A stretch of DNA of 64,000 nucleotides from an uncultured Eubacteriales bacterium (GTDB lineage Bacteria; Bacillota; Clostridia; Lachnospirales; Cellulosilyticaceae): assembly GCA_900551325.1 (NCBI GenBank), contig URVM01000008.1:124001-188000 (forward strand), read 5' to 3'. This document shows positions 44,712-53,761 of the stretch, one piece after another. Numbering within the stretch: the first letter of the stretch is position 1; every line of letters starts with the position of its first letter. The notes under the pieces are model-generated. The model was not told the origin of the DNA, did no database searches, and saw only the letters and a program-made list of their open reading frames with translations. The position numbers and the translations under genes are program-made.

Positions 44712-45479
44712 ATGACTATCAAACAATTTATAGGTATTACAATGTTAGCAGTTGTTGGAATAGGAAGTAGTACTTATGCAAATACGATAGAAGATGTTAC
44801 ACCTCAAGAAGTAGTAGAAGCAGGTCTTGTATTAGCTAGAAATACAAATTCAGTTGATAATGATATAAAGGTACAAGAAGGAATTCTTTCAAGAGTTATT
44901 GTAGATGAAGCTACAGTAAGAAGAGAACCAAATCCAGATTCAGATATTGTGAATTATCTTGTAAAAGATATACCTGTATTTGTAAAAGAAAGAATAGATA
45001 ACTGGTATCATGTTGAAATAGAAGGTATAGAAGGGTACATATATAAAGAACAACTTAATGAAGAAACATTAAATCTTGTTCCTTATACTAAAACAGTAGT
45101 AGAAGAACCTACAACATATTTAGGAGACGAAGTTATTAGCTATGCAAAACAGTTTCTAGGAAATCCATATGTATATGGTGGAAACAGTCTTACAAGAGGA
45201 GTAGATTGCTCAGGCTTTGTACAACAAGTATATAAAAAGTTTGATATTCATGTAGAACGCAGTTCCAGATCACAATATGCTAGTGATGGAGTAAAAGTAA
45301 GTAAAAATGATTTATTACCAGGAGATTTAGTATTCTATGGACATAATGGTTATATTGATCATGTGGCTATCTATGCTGGTAATGATGAAATCATCCATGC
45401 TAGTACACCAAAAACAGGCATTACAATGGGTGACTTATATTACGGGAAACCAATTATAGGGATTAAACGTGTAATTTAG
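44712..45479 (+). CDS. Secreted cell-wall endopeptidase: one SH3 domain plus NlpC/P60
   Basis: 255 residues. Signal peptide about 1-24 (ending STYAN). A single SH3b domain covers about 55-115 (EATVRREPNPDSD, then WYHVEIEGIEGYIY), and a C-terminal NlpC/P60 domain carries C166 (VDCSGF), H217 (DHVAIY) and a third His in IIHAST. The catalytic domain is very similar to that of the protein at 3756-4733 (shared FVGNPYVYGGNSLT-like and RSSRSQYA stretches), indicating duplication with loss or gain of one SH3 domain. GGAGGCG precedes the ATG. A terminator follows at 45505-45534. Confidence 0.92.
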   Translation: MTIKQFIGITMLAVVGIGSSTYANTIEDVTPQEVVEAGLVLARNTNSVDNDIKVQEGILSRVIVDEATVRREPNPDSDIVNYLVKDIPVFVKERIDNWYHVEIEGIEGYIYKEQLNEETLNLVPYTKTVVEEPTTYLGDEVISYAKQFLGNPYVYGGNSLTRGVDCSGFVQQVYKKFDIHVERSSRSQYASDGVKVSKNDLLPGDLVFYGHNGYIDHVAIYAGNDEIIHASTPKTGITMGDLYYGKPIIGIKRVI

Positions 45480-45504
45480 TAAAATAAATTAATTGATGAA
45501 TTAG

Positions 45505-45534
45505 AGAGGCTATCATTTTAGATAGTCTTTTTTG
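45505..45534 (+). terminator. Intrinsic terminator
   Basis: AGGCTATC/GATAGTCT stem (one G-T pair) followed by TTTTTTG. Confidence 0.8.
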
Positions 45535-45654
45535 TTTGAAAAATATGGAGTAAAGAGTTAAACTTTTTGTTCACATGTAAAATATGAATAAATTTTCTAT
45601 AATAGAAAAAACTAAAACAAGAGAATTTAATTTGTAAGATATGGAGGATGAAAG

Positions 45655-46374
45655 GTGAAACGGAAATATAATATACTTTTTATATTGATTTTAACTATTA
45701 TAATGAGTCAAGTGAGCATACAAGCTAGATTATTACCTATTTATTCGGTGTTTACAAAAGAAAAGCAAGTGGCTATTACTTTTGATTGTGCATGGGGTGC
45801 AGATGATATAGGACAAATTCTTACAACTCTTAAAGAAGAGAATGTAAAGGCTACTTTCTTTATGGTAGGTGACTGGATGAGAAAGAATCCTGAAGCTGTA
45901 AAGCAGATTGCAGCAGAAGGTCATGATATAGCAAGTCATTCTGATAAACACCCACATGTAACACAGTTAAGCAAGGAAGATATTAAAAAGGATATTCGTT
46001 TTGCTCATAACACAATTAAAGAGCTAACAGGGGAAGATGCCAATTTATATCGTGCCCCTTATGGAGAATACAATGATACTGTAGTAGAAGCAGCTACAGA
46101 GTGTGGATATTATATTATTCAATGGGATGTAGATTCTTTGGATTGGAAAAACTACGGTAAACAAGAAATGATAGACTGTGTATTAAAGCATAAGAACTTA
46201 TCACCTGGTTCTATTATTCTTTTACACAATGCTACAAAGTACACAAAAGATGCCCTACCTCACATTATAAAGGGGTTAAAGCTTAAGGGATATGAGTTAG
46301 TACCTGTGTCAGAACTTATTGTAAAAGAGAACTATACAATTGATCATACAGGAAGACAGTATAGAAGTAATTAA
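45655..46374 (+). CDS. Polysaccharide deacetylase, PdaB-like
   Basis: 239 residues from GTG with ATGGAGG upstream. An N-terminal signal anchor (about 5-23) precedes LLPIYSVFTKEKQVAITFD, the start pattern of PdaB-type proteins. NodB-domain motifs: catalytic Asp in TFDCAWG, metal-binding HSDKHPH, RAPYGEYND, and WDVDSLDW and LLHNA near the end. PdaB is needed for spore cortex maintenance in Bacillus; a role in sporulation or general wall modification is inferred. It ends 5 bases before the stem of a terminator that also serves the convergent Spo0E-like gene. Confidence 0.88.
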   Translation: MKRKYNILFILILTIIMSQVSIQARLLPIYSVFTKEKQVAITFDCAWGADDIGQILTTLKEENVKATFFMVGDWMRKNPEAVKQIAAEGHDIASHSDKHPHVTQLSKEDIKKDIRFAHNTIKELTGEDANLYRAPYGEYNDTVVEAATECGYYIIQWDVDSLDWKNYGKQEMIDCVLKHKNLSPGSIILLHNATKYTKDALPHIIKGLKLKGYELVPVSELIVKENYTIDHTGRQYRSN

Positions 46375-46403
46375 AAAAGGCCTGCTACTTAATAGTAGCA
46401 GGC
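46373..46403 (-). terminator. Terminator between convergent genes
   Basis: GCCTGCTACT/AGTAGCAGGC stem with a 4-base loop. The A-run on its plus-strand left side is a T-run for minus-strand transcription, so it best serves the Spo0E-like gene. Confidence 0.85.
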
Positions 46404-46428
46404 TAATTATTTATATCTTAGGATAAAC

Positions 46429-46635
46429 TTATGCCATATAATGATGAGAAAGGTTTAAATATTCATTATAGAAATCAAGTTGTGACTTAAATACTGGTAG
46501 CATTAATTCATCTAAACGTTTACTAAGTAAAAGCACTTTTTCTTCTTGTAAGTCGAAATTTGCATCTATAATAGCTTGCACTAGTTGTTTTTTAGTTTCA
46601 AGGATAGTTTGCTGATCGAGCACTTTATAATGCAT
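46429..46635 (-). CDS. Spo0E-like sporulation regulatory protein
   Basis: 68 residues. It has the two-helix pattern of Spo0E-family aspartyl-phosphate phosphatases, with LLSKRLDELMLPVFKSQ aligning to the S-Q-x-L-D-x-L-I motif; Gln is replaced by Lys-Arg but the key Asp is kept. Spo0E proteins remove phosphate from Spo0A and so delay sporulation. The assignment rests on the motif and size alone. A possible GGCG ribosome site is weak. Confidence 0.6.
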   Translation of the reverse strand: MHYKVLDQQTILETKKQLVQAIIDANFDLQEEKVLLLSKRLDELMLPVFKSQLDFYNEYLNLSHHYMA

Positions 46636-46725
46636 GCTGTTTCGCCTCGTTTCACGAAAGTGTTAACATGATGTTACTAAGCTGCTTACTATATAAAATA
46701 TGCAAATTCTAGAAGAATGTGACTA

Positions 46726-49701
46726 TTAACTACATCCAGTAGTTGTACCACATTCTGCACATACTTTACAAGTGCCATTTTTCATAAGTTTTGTACTACC
46801 GCAGTTAGGACAAAGTTCTCCTTCAAGAGAATAATCATGAGAAGATGATACTGACTCAGCATGAGAGGCAACATGAGTAGATGGTGTAACTACTATATTT
46901 TCTACAGGAGAAGCGTGAGTATTAGAATTAATATTTGAGGATGGCTTTACTTGACAATAAGAGAAGTCACCGAGTTCGATATCAATAATTTTACTAATAA
47001 GGTCAGAAATAGAATCTACACGCTTAATATAAGGGTGACCACCTACAAAACCACTTGGTTCAAATTTTTGTCCTCTATACATCTTAGCAATGTCTTGAGC
47101 AGGAACACCGTATTGTAGCATTTCAGAGATAGTTGTTGAAATACTATCTAGTAAACCTTTTACAAGAGAACCTTGTCTACCTGCGGATACATAAATTTCA
47201 CCTAATTTTCCATTTTCAAAGAAAGAAACTGTTATATAAAGCTTAAGTCCGTTAATTTCCGCTTCATGAACGTGAGCTTTGCGAATACCTGTAGGCTTAG
47301 TACGAATAGGTGTATAGTGTTTTTCAGGATGTTTTACATAGTCTAAAAGTTCTTGGTAAGAAAGGTCTTCTAGTTTTCTTTCTTGATTATTTGAATGACT
47401 CGTATTTAACGGTTGAGAAGCTTTACAGCCATCTCGATAAAGAGCAATAGCTTTTACACCTAATTCCCAAGATAATTTATAAATATTAGATACATCCTTC
47501 TCTGTTGCATCATTAGGTAAGTTAACTGTTTTAGAAATAGCACCAGATACATGAGGAGTAAGAGCAGCCATCATTTTTACGTGGGCTTCTGGTGCAATAT
47601 AGCGTTTACCAGATCCACACTTATTTGCTGTATCGAATATTGGGTAATGTTCTTCCTTAAGGTAAGGAGCTCCTTCAATTTTACCATCTACAATAACACT
47701 ATAACCATCTCTGTCTTCTTTTTTCATAATGTAGTCAAGAATAGCTTGAATTTCTACATCTTTATAACCGAGTTTCTTAAGTGTAGTAGGGAGAAGAGGG
47801 TTAACGATTTCCATAAATCCACCACCTACTAATTTCTTATAGGCAACATGGCTAAAGAAAGGTTCAGAAGAAGTAGTTGCACAGTCCATAGCAAAAGCAA
47901 TAGTACCAGTTGGAGCAAGTACAGAAACTTGTGCGTTACGATAACCATAGGATTCACCCGCAAGTAAAGCATCTTTCCAAACTTCTTTTAAAGTATGGCT
48001 AAGTTCTTCTTGATTTAAAGTATTTAATAAATCATGAGAAATAGTTACTGGTGTATAATTTAATCCTTCAAAGCCTTGAGTATCTACATCTATACCACTA
48101 CATTTTGCGTGGTTTCTTAAAACACGCATCATATAAGGTTTATTAGCTTGGAAGTAAGTAAAAGGTCCAACTTCTTTTGCCATAAGAGAAGAGATGTAGT
48201 AAGCATAGCCTGTTAGCATACTCATTAAGCTAGCACCTATTGTACGTGCTTCTTCACTATCGTAAGGAAGTCCCATAAGCATGAAGAGGGCACCTAAGTT
48301 AGTAAGTCCAAGACCAGTTGTTCTAAAGTCATAAGAGCGTCTAGCTATTTCTGGTGTTGGGAACTGACCATGATGGATTGTTGCTTCTAAAACAATTTGT
48401 ACAAGCATAATACAGTGTAGATAATGATCGATATTAAATTGATTTGTATCTTCGTTATAGAACTTAGTAATATTAATACTTGCTAAGTTACAAGCTGTAT
48501 CATCTAGGAACATATATTCAGAACAAGGGTTGCTAGCATGAATACGGTTATTCTCATCAGTAGCATCACCATTTTCCCCAGCAGGGCAAGTATGCCAACT
48601 ATTAATGGTATCATCAAATTGGATACCAGGGTCACCAGAACGCCAAGCAGCATAAGAAATTTGATTCCATATATCTTGAACAGGGAGTGTATTATGAATG
48701 CTGCCATCTACACGATTGATTTGTGAGAAAGTAGCATCTTTATCATTTAGTGATTTCATAAAATCATCTTTTACACGAATAGAGTTATTAGCATTTTGAC
48801 CTGATACTGTAGCATAAGCTTCACCATCAAAGTGTGTATCATATCCCATTTTACCAAGGGCAATAACTTTATCTTCTTCAGTAGATTTCCAATTAATAAA
48901 CTCTAAAGAATCAGGGTGATCTAAATCGAGCACGTTCATTTTAGCAGCACGTCTTGTTGTACCACCTGATTTAATGGCACCTGCATTACGGTCAAAAACT
49001 TTAAGGAAGCTCATAAGCCCAGAGGATTTACCACCACCAGAAAGAAGCTCACCTTCTGCTCTAATAGAAGACCAATTTGTACCTACACCTGAACCGTATT
49101 TAAAGAGGCGTGTTTCAGTAGTAAGCTGATCAGTTATAGATTTAGGGCCTAGAAGAGAATCAGTAACACTTACAATAAAGCAAGCTGAACCTTGAGTACG
49201 TGTATAAGCATCAGGAGCCTCTACTACTTCATTTTTTTCAGGATCAAAGTAGTAATGACCTTGTTTATTACCTTTAATGCCATAGGAAAGGGCAAGGCCT
49301 GTATTAAACCACTGAGGACTATTTGGTGCCCACATTTGCATAAGCATCATAAAGGCAAGTTCGTTGTAAAGTACATCTTTATTTGTAGTATCTACAAGCC
49401 CTTCATCTAGAGCAGAATTAACCCAGAAGTTAACCATACGATGTACAACTTGCTTAAAGGAAGTTTCATAGCCTATTTCAGTAGGAATACCATTTTTTCT
49501 AAAATATTTACTAGCAATAATGTCGCAGGCAGATTGAGAAAAATGCTCTGGAAATTCCAAGTTAGTCATATGTAAAAGCACTTTACCTGTAGAATAGTCA
49601 GTAAGACGAACGTCAACAGATTTCCAAGAAACTAAATCATAAACAGTTTGGTTCTCTTTAAGTGAAGTAGTAAAAACTGGTTTTAATAAATTTTTCAACA
49701 T
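46726..49701 (-). CDS. nrdJ: Adenosylcobalamin-dependent (class II) ribonucleoside-diphosphate reductase
   Basis: 991 residues. It reduces ribonucleotides to deoxyribonucleotides using a B12-derived radical, independently of oxygen. Family features: APNSPQWFNTGL, GSACFIVSVTD (redox Cys), SNPCSEYMFLDDTACNLASINI (radical and redox region), PTGTIAFAMDCATTSSEP, and a C-terminal zinc-ribbon CPNCGSTKLMKNGTCKVC followed by CAECGTTTGCS, which is typical of long NrdJ proteins. GGAGGG precedes the ATG. An adenosyltransferase that makes the cofactor is at 52149-52679. Confidence 0.96.
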   Translation of the reverse strand: MLKNLLKPVFTTSLKENQTVYDLVSWKSVDVRLTDYSTGKVLLHMTNLEFPEHFSQSACDIIASKYFRKNGIPTEIGYETSFKQVVHRMVNFWVNSALDEGLVDTTNKDVLYNELAFMMLMQMWAPNSPQWFNTGLALSYGIKGNKQGHYYFDPEKNEVVEAPDAYTRTQGSACFIVSVTDSLLGPKSITDQLTTETRLFKYGSGVGTNWSSIRAEGELLSGGGKSSGLMSFLKVFDRNAGAIKSGGTTRRAAKMNVLDLDHPDSLEFINWKSTEEDKVIALGKMGYDTHFDGEAYATVSGQNANNSIRVKDDFMKSLNDKDATFSQINRVDGSIHNTLPVQDIWNQISYAAWRSGDPGIQFDDTINSWHTCPAGENGDATDENNRIHASNPCSEYMFLDDTACNLASINITKFYNEDTNQFNIDHYLHCIMLVQIVLEATIHHGQFPTPEIARRSYDFRTTGLGLTNLGALFMLMGLPYDSEEARTIGASLMSMLTGYAYYISSLMAKEVGPFTYFQANKPYMMRVLRNHAKCSGIDVDTQGFEGLNYTPVTISHDLLNTLNQEELSHTLKEVWKDALLAGESYGYRNAQVSVLAPTGTIAFAMDCATTSSEPFFSHVAYKKLVGGGFMEIVNPLLPTTLKKLGYKDVEIQAILDYIMKKEDRDGYSVIVDGKIEGAPYLKEEHYPIFDTANKCGSGKRYIAPEAHVKMMAALTPHVSGAISKTVNLPNDATEKDVSNIYKLSWELGVKAIALYRDGCKASQPLNTSHSNNQERKLEDLSYQELLDYVKHPEKHYTPIRTKPTGIRKAHVHEAEINGLKLYITVSFFENGKLGEIYVSAGRQGSLVKGLLDSISTTISEMLQYGVPAQDIAKMYRGQKFEPSGFVGGHPYIKRVDSISDLISKIIDIELGDFSYCQVKPSSNINSNTHASPVENIVVTPSTHVASHAESVSSSHDYSLEGELCPNCGSTKLMKNGTCKVCAECGTTTGCS

Positions 49702-49756
49702 GGGATGAACCCTCCAATAATTTTATTTCAACAATAATTATTATTAACTAAATTTA

Positions 49757-49785
49757 AATCTAGCACAAAAATAATAAAATAACAA
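49757..49785 (-). promoter_or_regulatory. Probable promoter of nrdJ
   Basis: Minus strand: TTGTTA (49785-49780), 17 bases, TAGATT (49762-49757) with TGC in front of the -10. I saw no cobalamin riboswitch or NrdR-box pair here. Confidence 0.55.
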
Positions 49786-49942
49786 GATGAAAAAGTGACA
49801 TATATAGTATACAAGAGGAACAAAAAATCAATATATGTATATTCTGTAAGGATTGGCAATGTTTATAGAACATAAAAAAAAATTCATAGTAAACACTAAT
49901 GGTACAATCATATATTTGTAATTTTACATAAGGAGGTTACTT

Positions 49943-50554
49943 ATGATTACACTAGCGATAAACAGTTGTACAGAAAGTAGTAGAAATGCTTTAGAGCTTA
50001 TTTACAATCAAAGTAAACAAAATGGTATAAAGATAGTGCATATAAAACCTCAAGAGAACTCTATTTATTATAATAATAAAAGGATTCCTCTAAAAAATTA
50101 TATTGATACCTTAAAAACAAAAGAACAACCAGATTTATTAGTGGTAGAACTGACTAAAGAAGGCATTGATAATAGTATTTATGAGCAAATTCGATTTAAT
50201 CTTGCCCTGTTTTTCCCAAAATCAAAGTATCCTCTAAGTAAAAATAATTTAAGCACTCGCCTCTTTAAATTAATACAAGCTCATTATTATATTATTCCTG
50301 AAACCTATCATAAAAGACAAAAAGAGTTTATTACCTACGGATGGAGTGAAGAGGCAAATATATCAGCTTCTAGTGCAGAATTACAAGTAGATGGTAGCCT
50401 AAGCCTTCAATGTTGTATTAAGCCAAGTGTAGTAATTAATGTAGAGGGGCTAAATACATTAAGAGAGTTTGCTATAGAAGTTCCCTTTAACGATGTAGAC
50501 GGCGCACTAGCTGGTATTGCTACAATGATTTTATACGGGATAGAAATAAACTAA
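49943..50554 (+). CDS. Uncharacterised protein resembling part of a Mur ligase
   Basis: 203 residues, no signal peptide. AAGGAGG precedes the ATG. The second half, FITYGWSEEANISASSAELQ, followed by DVDGALAGIATMILYGIE, resembles the end of the Mur-ligase central domain (ITYG-----AD-, then G-HN--NALAAIA-A---G). The ATP-binding GTxGKT loop is absent, and the first half (LAINSCTESSRNALELIYNQ) looks like an unrelated or reduced Rossmann segment. It cannot be an active ligase of the usual type. Function unknown. Confidence 0.6.
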   Translation: MITLAINSCTESSRNALELIYNQSKQNGIKIVHIKPQENSIYYNNKRIPLKNYIDTLKTKEQPDLLVVELTKEGIDNSIYEQIRFNLALFFPKSKYPLSKNNLSTRLFKLIQAHYYIIPETYHKRQKEFITYGWSEEANISASSAELQVDGSLSLQCCIKPSVVINVEGLNTLREFAIEVPFNDVDGALAGIATMILYGIEIN

Positions 50555-50665
50555 ACTAAAGAAATAAAATGAGAAAAAAGTAATAAACTTGTACTAAAGT
50601 TAATATAAATGATAATGACAAAAGAATTAGTTCAGAATAAAAAGAGGATAAGGGAGAGGTGCAAG

Positions 50666-51328
50666 ATGATAGAACACATATTAGAAAACAATGAGGTACT
50701 CATAATTGGAAAAGCTATAAGTGAACTTACCTATAGCCATAAAGTATACGGTGAAGGATTTTATAGTTTCAACTTGGAGGTGCCTAGACTTAGTGATTCA
50801 GCAGATGTTTTACCTGTTACAGTATCAGAAAGGCTTTTAGCGCCACTGGGCAATATCCAAGGGAAAATTTTAGATATAACAGGCCAGTTTAGATCTTATA
50901 ATCAGTATGAAGAAGGAAAAAATCGTCTTATTCTAACTATATTTGCACTAGAAGTTAAGGAAGTATCAGAAGAAGAAATGAAAAAAAATAAAAATACTAT
51001 TTATCTAAATGGGTTTGTCTGTAAAGAACCCGTGTATAGGACAACACCTTTTGGTAGAGAAATTACAGATCTATTACTTGCAGTCAATCGTTCTTATCAT
51101 AAATCTGATTACATACCATGTATTACTTGGGGAAGAAATGCAAGGTATGCACAAAATCTTCAAACAGGAGCTCATATAGAGCTATGGGGTAGAATCCAAA
51201 GTCGCCCTTACCAAAAGAAATTAGAAACAGGGGAAGCAATTAGTAAAGTTGCTTATGAAGTTTCTATTTCAAAAATGGAAATACTAGAAGAAGCTAAAGA
51301 AATATCTGATGTACAAGAAGTAGAATAA
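50666..51328 (+). CDS. Double OB-fold single-stranded-DNA-binding-like protein
   Basis: 220 residues from MIEHILENN, chosen because GGGAGAGGTG lies just upstream; an earlier ATG at 50609 lacks such a site. Two SSB-like OB domains appear in tandem: one at about 5-100 (GEGFYSFNLEVPRLSDS, ILDITGQFRSYN) and one at about 110-205 (NTIYLNGFVCKEPVYRTTPF, ITDLLLAVNRSYHKSDYIPC, ITWGRNARYA, ELWGRIQSRPYQK). The second copy matches bacterial SSB much better than the first. The acidic DDIPF-type tail of true SSB is missing. The role is unknown. Confidence 0.7.
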   Translation: MIEHILENNEVLIIGKAISELTYSHKVYGEGFYSFNLEVPRLSDSADVLPVTVSERLLAPLGNIQGKILDITGQFRSYNQYEEGKNRLILTIFALEVKEVSEEEMKKNKNTIYLNGFVCKEPVYRTTPFGREITDLLLAVNRSYHKSDYIPCITWGRNARYAQNLQTGAHIELWGRIQSRPYQKKLETGEAISKVAYEVSISKMEILEEAKEISDVQEVE

Positions 51329-51360
51329 AATTTTAATTATATATGATTAAAATAAGTAAT

Positions 51361-51405
51361 GGGAGCTATGATACTAATTTCGATTAGTTGGGTAGCTCCT
51401 TTTTT
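51361..51405 (+). terminator. Intrinsic terminator
   Basis: GGGAGCTA/TAGCTCC outer stem with an inner ACTAAT/ATTAGT hairpin, followed by TTTTTT. Confidence 0.9.
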
Positions 51406-51462
51406 AGGTGGAAAAATTCTTTATTTTAAGTTATAATTTATTAGATAAGAAAGGAAGATTGT

Positions 51463-52131
51463 ATGTATAAACTTATTAGGCAAAAGAGAAAGACAATAGG
51501 AATTTATATACAAAATGATTTATCAGTTTTAGTTAAAGCGCCTTATTATATGAAGCAAGAAGCCATTGATGAGTTTGTATCTAAAAATCAAGAGTGGATT
51601 GTAAAGACTATTTCTGATAAAAGAACACTTGCCAAACAAAAAGATTGGTTAGCTAGGAGAGAAATCTTATATTTAGGGAATACTTTAAAAGTAGAAATAA
51701 AAGAGATGTCTATGGTCAAACCAACAGTAGAAGTAAGTGAAACAACTTTTACAATTATAACGCCTAATAAAGACGATAACTTTCTTATAAAAAAGCAAGT
51801 AGAAACTTATATTAAAGAACAAGCATTACAATTATTTACAAAGCTTACTAAGGAATATTGTGACTTATTAGGGTGTCAGTATGAAAAGATTACACTTAGA
51901 AAACAAAAAACAAGATGGGGGAGTTGTTCAACAAAAGGTACATTATCCTTTAATATAAGACTAATGGGAGCCCCTATAGAAGTTATTCGGTATGTGGTGT
52001 TACATGAGGTTGTACATTTGATACATTTTAATCATAGTACAAGCTTTTGGCATACTATAGAAGGAGTAATGCCAGACTATAAATTAAGAAAAAACTATTT
52101 AAAAGAACATGGAAATATATTAGACATATAA
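51463..52131 (+). CDS. YgjP-type zinc metallopeptidase-like protein (DUF45/M48-related)
   Basis: 222 residues, cytoplasmic. The metal site VVLHEVVHLIHFNHSTSFW supplies HExxH plus the downstream His, and is preceded by RKQKTRWGSCSTKGTLSFNIRL, the invariant R-x-x-WGSC block of the YgjP/DUF45 family. Substrates are not known for most members. AAGGAAG precedes the ATG. The adenosyltransferase gene follows 17 bases later. Confidence 0.9.
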   Translation: MYKLIRQKRKTIGIYIQNDLSVLVKAPYYMKQEAIDEFVSKNQEWIVKTISDKRTLAKQKDWLARREILYLGNTLKVEIKEMSMVKPTVEVSETTFTIITPNKDDNFLIKKQVETYIKEQALQLFTKLTKEYCDLLGCQYEKITLRKQKTRWGSCSTKGTLSFNIRLMGAPIEVIRYVVLHEVVHLIHFNHSTSFWHTIEGVMPDYKLRKNYLKEHGNILDI

Positions 52132-52148
52132 TTAAAGAGGTGAGAAAA

Positions 52149-52679
52149 ATGAAACAAGGGCTTATACAGATTTATTGTGGACCAGGTAAAGGCAAGTCAA
52201 CAGCAGCTATAGGTTTAGGCATACGTGCATTAGGCAATAACCTGAAAGTCATTATGATTCAATTTCTTAAAAATGATAATACTGGTGAATGTAAATTATT
52301 AAAAACATTAGAACCTGGATTCAAGGTTTTTCATTTTGAGAAAGAAAGAGGATTTACTTGGACTTTAACTGAAGAAGAAAAAGGTGAATTAGTGCAAGAA
52401 ATTCATATGGCACTTAAATTTGCTAAAAAGGTTATGGATACAGGTGAATGTGATATTTTAATTTTAGATGAAATTTTAGGTGCTATTCAACTTGGGTTTG
52501 TTGATATACAAGAATTTTTACAACTAGTAGATGAAAAGCCAGAATTTATGGAACTTGTATTAACAGGTCGTCAACTACCAGAGGAACTTAAAGAAAGAGC
52601 AGACTATGTTAGCTATATAGATGCAGTTAAGCATCCAATGGAAAAGGGGATTCGTGCACGAGCAGGAATAGAGTATTAG
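52149..52679 (+). CDS. Cob(I)alamin adenosyltransferase, CobA/BtuR type
   Basis: 176 residues from MKQGLIQIY; GAGGTG is the ribosome site and contains the in-frame GTG of a slightly longer reading from 52140. The P-loop GPGKGKSTAAIGLGIRALG is near the N-terminus; IMIQFLKN, ILILDEILGAIQLG and ELVLTGRQLPEEL complete the family pattern. It transfers adenosine from ATP to the cobalt of cobalamin or corrinoids, yielding the cofactor needed by the nearby class II ribonucleotide reductase. No other cobalamin genes are in the window. Confidence 0.94.
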   Translation: MKQGLIQIYCGPGKGKSTAAIGLGIRALGNNLKVIMIQFLKNDNTGECKLLKTLEPGFKVFHFEKERGFTWTLTEEEKGELVQEIHMALKFAKKVMDTGECDILILDEILGAIQLGFVDIQEFLQLVDEKPEFMELVLTGRQLPEELKERADYVSYIDAVKHPMEKGIRARAGIEY

Positions 52680-52717
52680 TAAAATAACACAAAAGAAGAA
52701 AGCAAGAGGGGATTAGG

Positions 52718-53674
52718 ATGAAAAACAGAAATAATATAAGTAATTTTTGCATCGGGGTCTTGGCATACTTAATTTTTATTTTACTAGCGTATCTAAATTT
52801 TAAACTTTTTAGTTTTGCACCTTTATTATTAATTATAGGGGTACTAGGAAATTACTTTATTTTAGGAGCTATTTTAAATGAGAAAGGGATATGGGGGGGA
52901 CGTATTGCCATTATATCCACATATGCAGTAGGGGGAATTATTTATACTATAGGTAGGTTACTTATTAATACAGAACTTATTGCTACCTTTAGACGACTAA
53001 TCCCACAAGTATATCATTCAGTAGGCATACTAGAGCAATGGACATATGGAAAAATCTCAAGAGATACACTTATTGCTATATTTATGGTTGTATTTCTGAT
53101 TTTGAGTTTGCTTGTACTAGAGTTTGGAAAGAGAGTAAAAGTAAGTACAAAAGAACGTAGCGGATTTACGTATAATATTGTACTTGTATGGATGGTACAT
53201 TTTTATTTATTTATGCCAATTCATATCGTTGTAAGTAAGTTTACATCTATTATGAATGATACTAAACAAAGCCTTATATTTGGGGCAATTATGACTATTA
53301 TTCTATTTGTAACTTATTTCTTCTTAGGTAAAGAATGCAGGACTTTAAAAAGTAAAGTTCTTCAGTGTATATCTAGTTCTACTATTACATTAACAGCTAT
53401 AATCTTATATGTACTAGGTCTTGTATTTATAGTGGATATTGGAGTATATGAACGCTATATGTTACCTGTAGTCACTTCATATATTGGTACTTTGTGTAGG
53501 TCATTAGGTATAATGACAGGTGCTAATGTAAAGGTAGTTTCTCAATATGGTTTCTTAGCAACTAGTATTATGATTATAGTACCGACACTAATGATTACAG
53601 TTGGTAAGTTTACTTCTTTATCAAGTAGTGAAAAAGAAGTAGAAGGAACTATATTATCAGCAGTAGAGGAATAG
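52718..53674 (+). CDS. Uncharacterised multi-span membrane protein
   Basis: 318 residues with about eight hydrophobic segments (roughly 10-28, 30-52, 65-85, 118-137, 150-172, 183-203, 218-242, 280-297) and a charged C-terminal tail (SSSEKEVEGT). An AAGAGGGG ribosome site is present. It lies 38 bases behind the adenosyltransferase gene and may be cotranscribed. I do not recognise the family; a permease or sensor function would be guesswork. Confidence 0.8.
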   Translation: MKNRNNISNFCIGVLAYLIFILLAYLNFKLFSFAPLLLIIGVLGNYFILGAILNEKGIWGGRIAIISTYAVGGIIYTIGRLLINTELIATFRRLIPQVYHSVGILEQWTYGKISRDTLIAIFMVVFLILSLLVLEFGKRVKVSTKERSGFTYNIVLVWMVHFYLFMPIHIVVSKFTSIMNDTKQSLIFGAIMTIILFVTYFFLGKECRTLKSKVLQCISSSTITLTAIILYVLGLVFIVDIGVYERYMLPVVTSYIGTLCRSLGIMTGANVKVVSQYGFLATSIMIIVPTLMITVGKFTSLSSSEKEVEGTILSAVEE

Positions 53675-53717
53675 TTTATTATTCTAGAATACAAGCTATA
53701 AAAATAAATAGATAAAA

Positions 53718-53757
53718 ATCCCGTGTATGAGTAAATTCATACACGGGATTTTTTCTT
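53718..53757. terminator. Bidirectional terminator between the membrane-protein gene and dapB
   Basis: AATCCCGTGTATGA pairs perfectly with TCATACACGGGATT across a 5-base loop, with a T-run on the right and an A-run on the left, serving both convergent genes. Confidence 0.95.
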
Positions 53758-53761
53758 TAAA

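Noticed and set aside
47551..49410. Plus-strand open frames opposite nrdJ
   Set aside because: They are shadows of the nrdJ reading frame without ribosome sites or recognisable domains.
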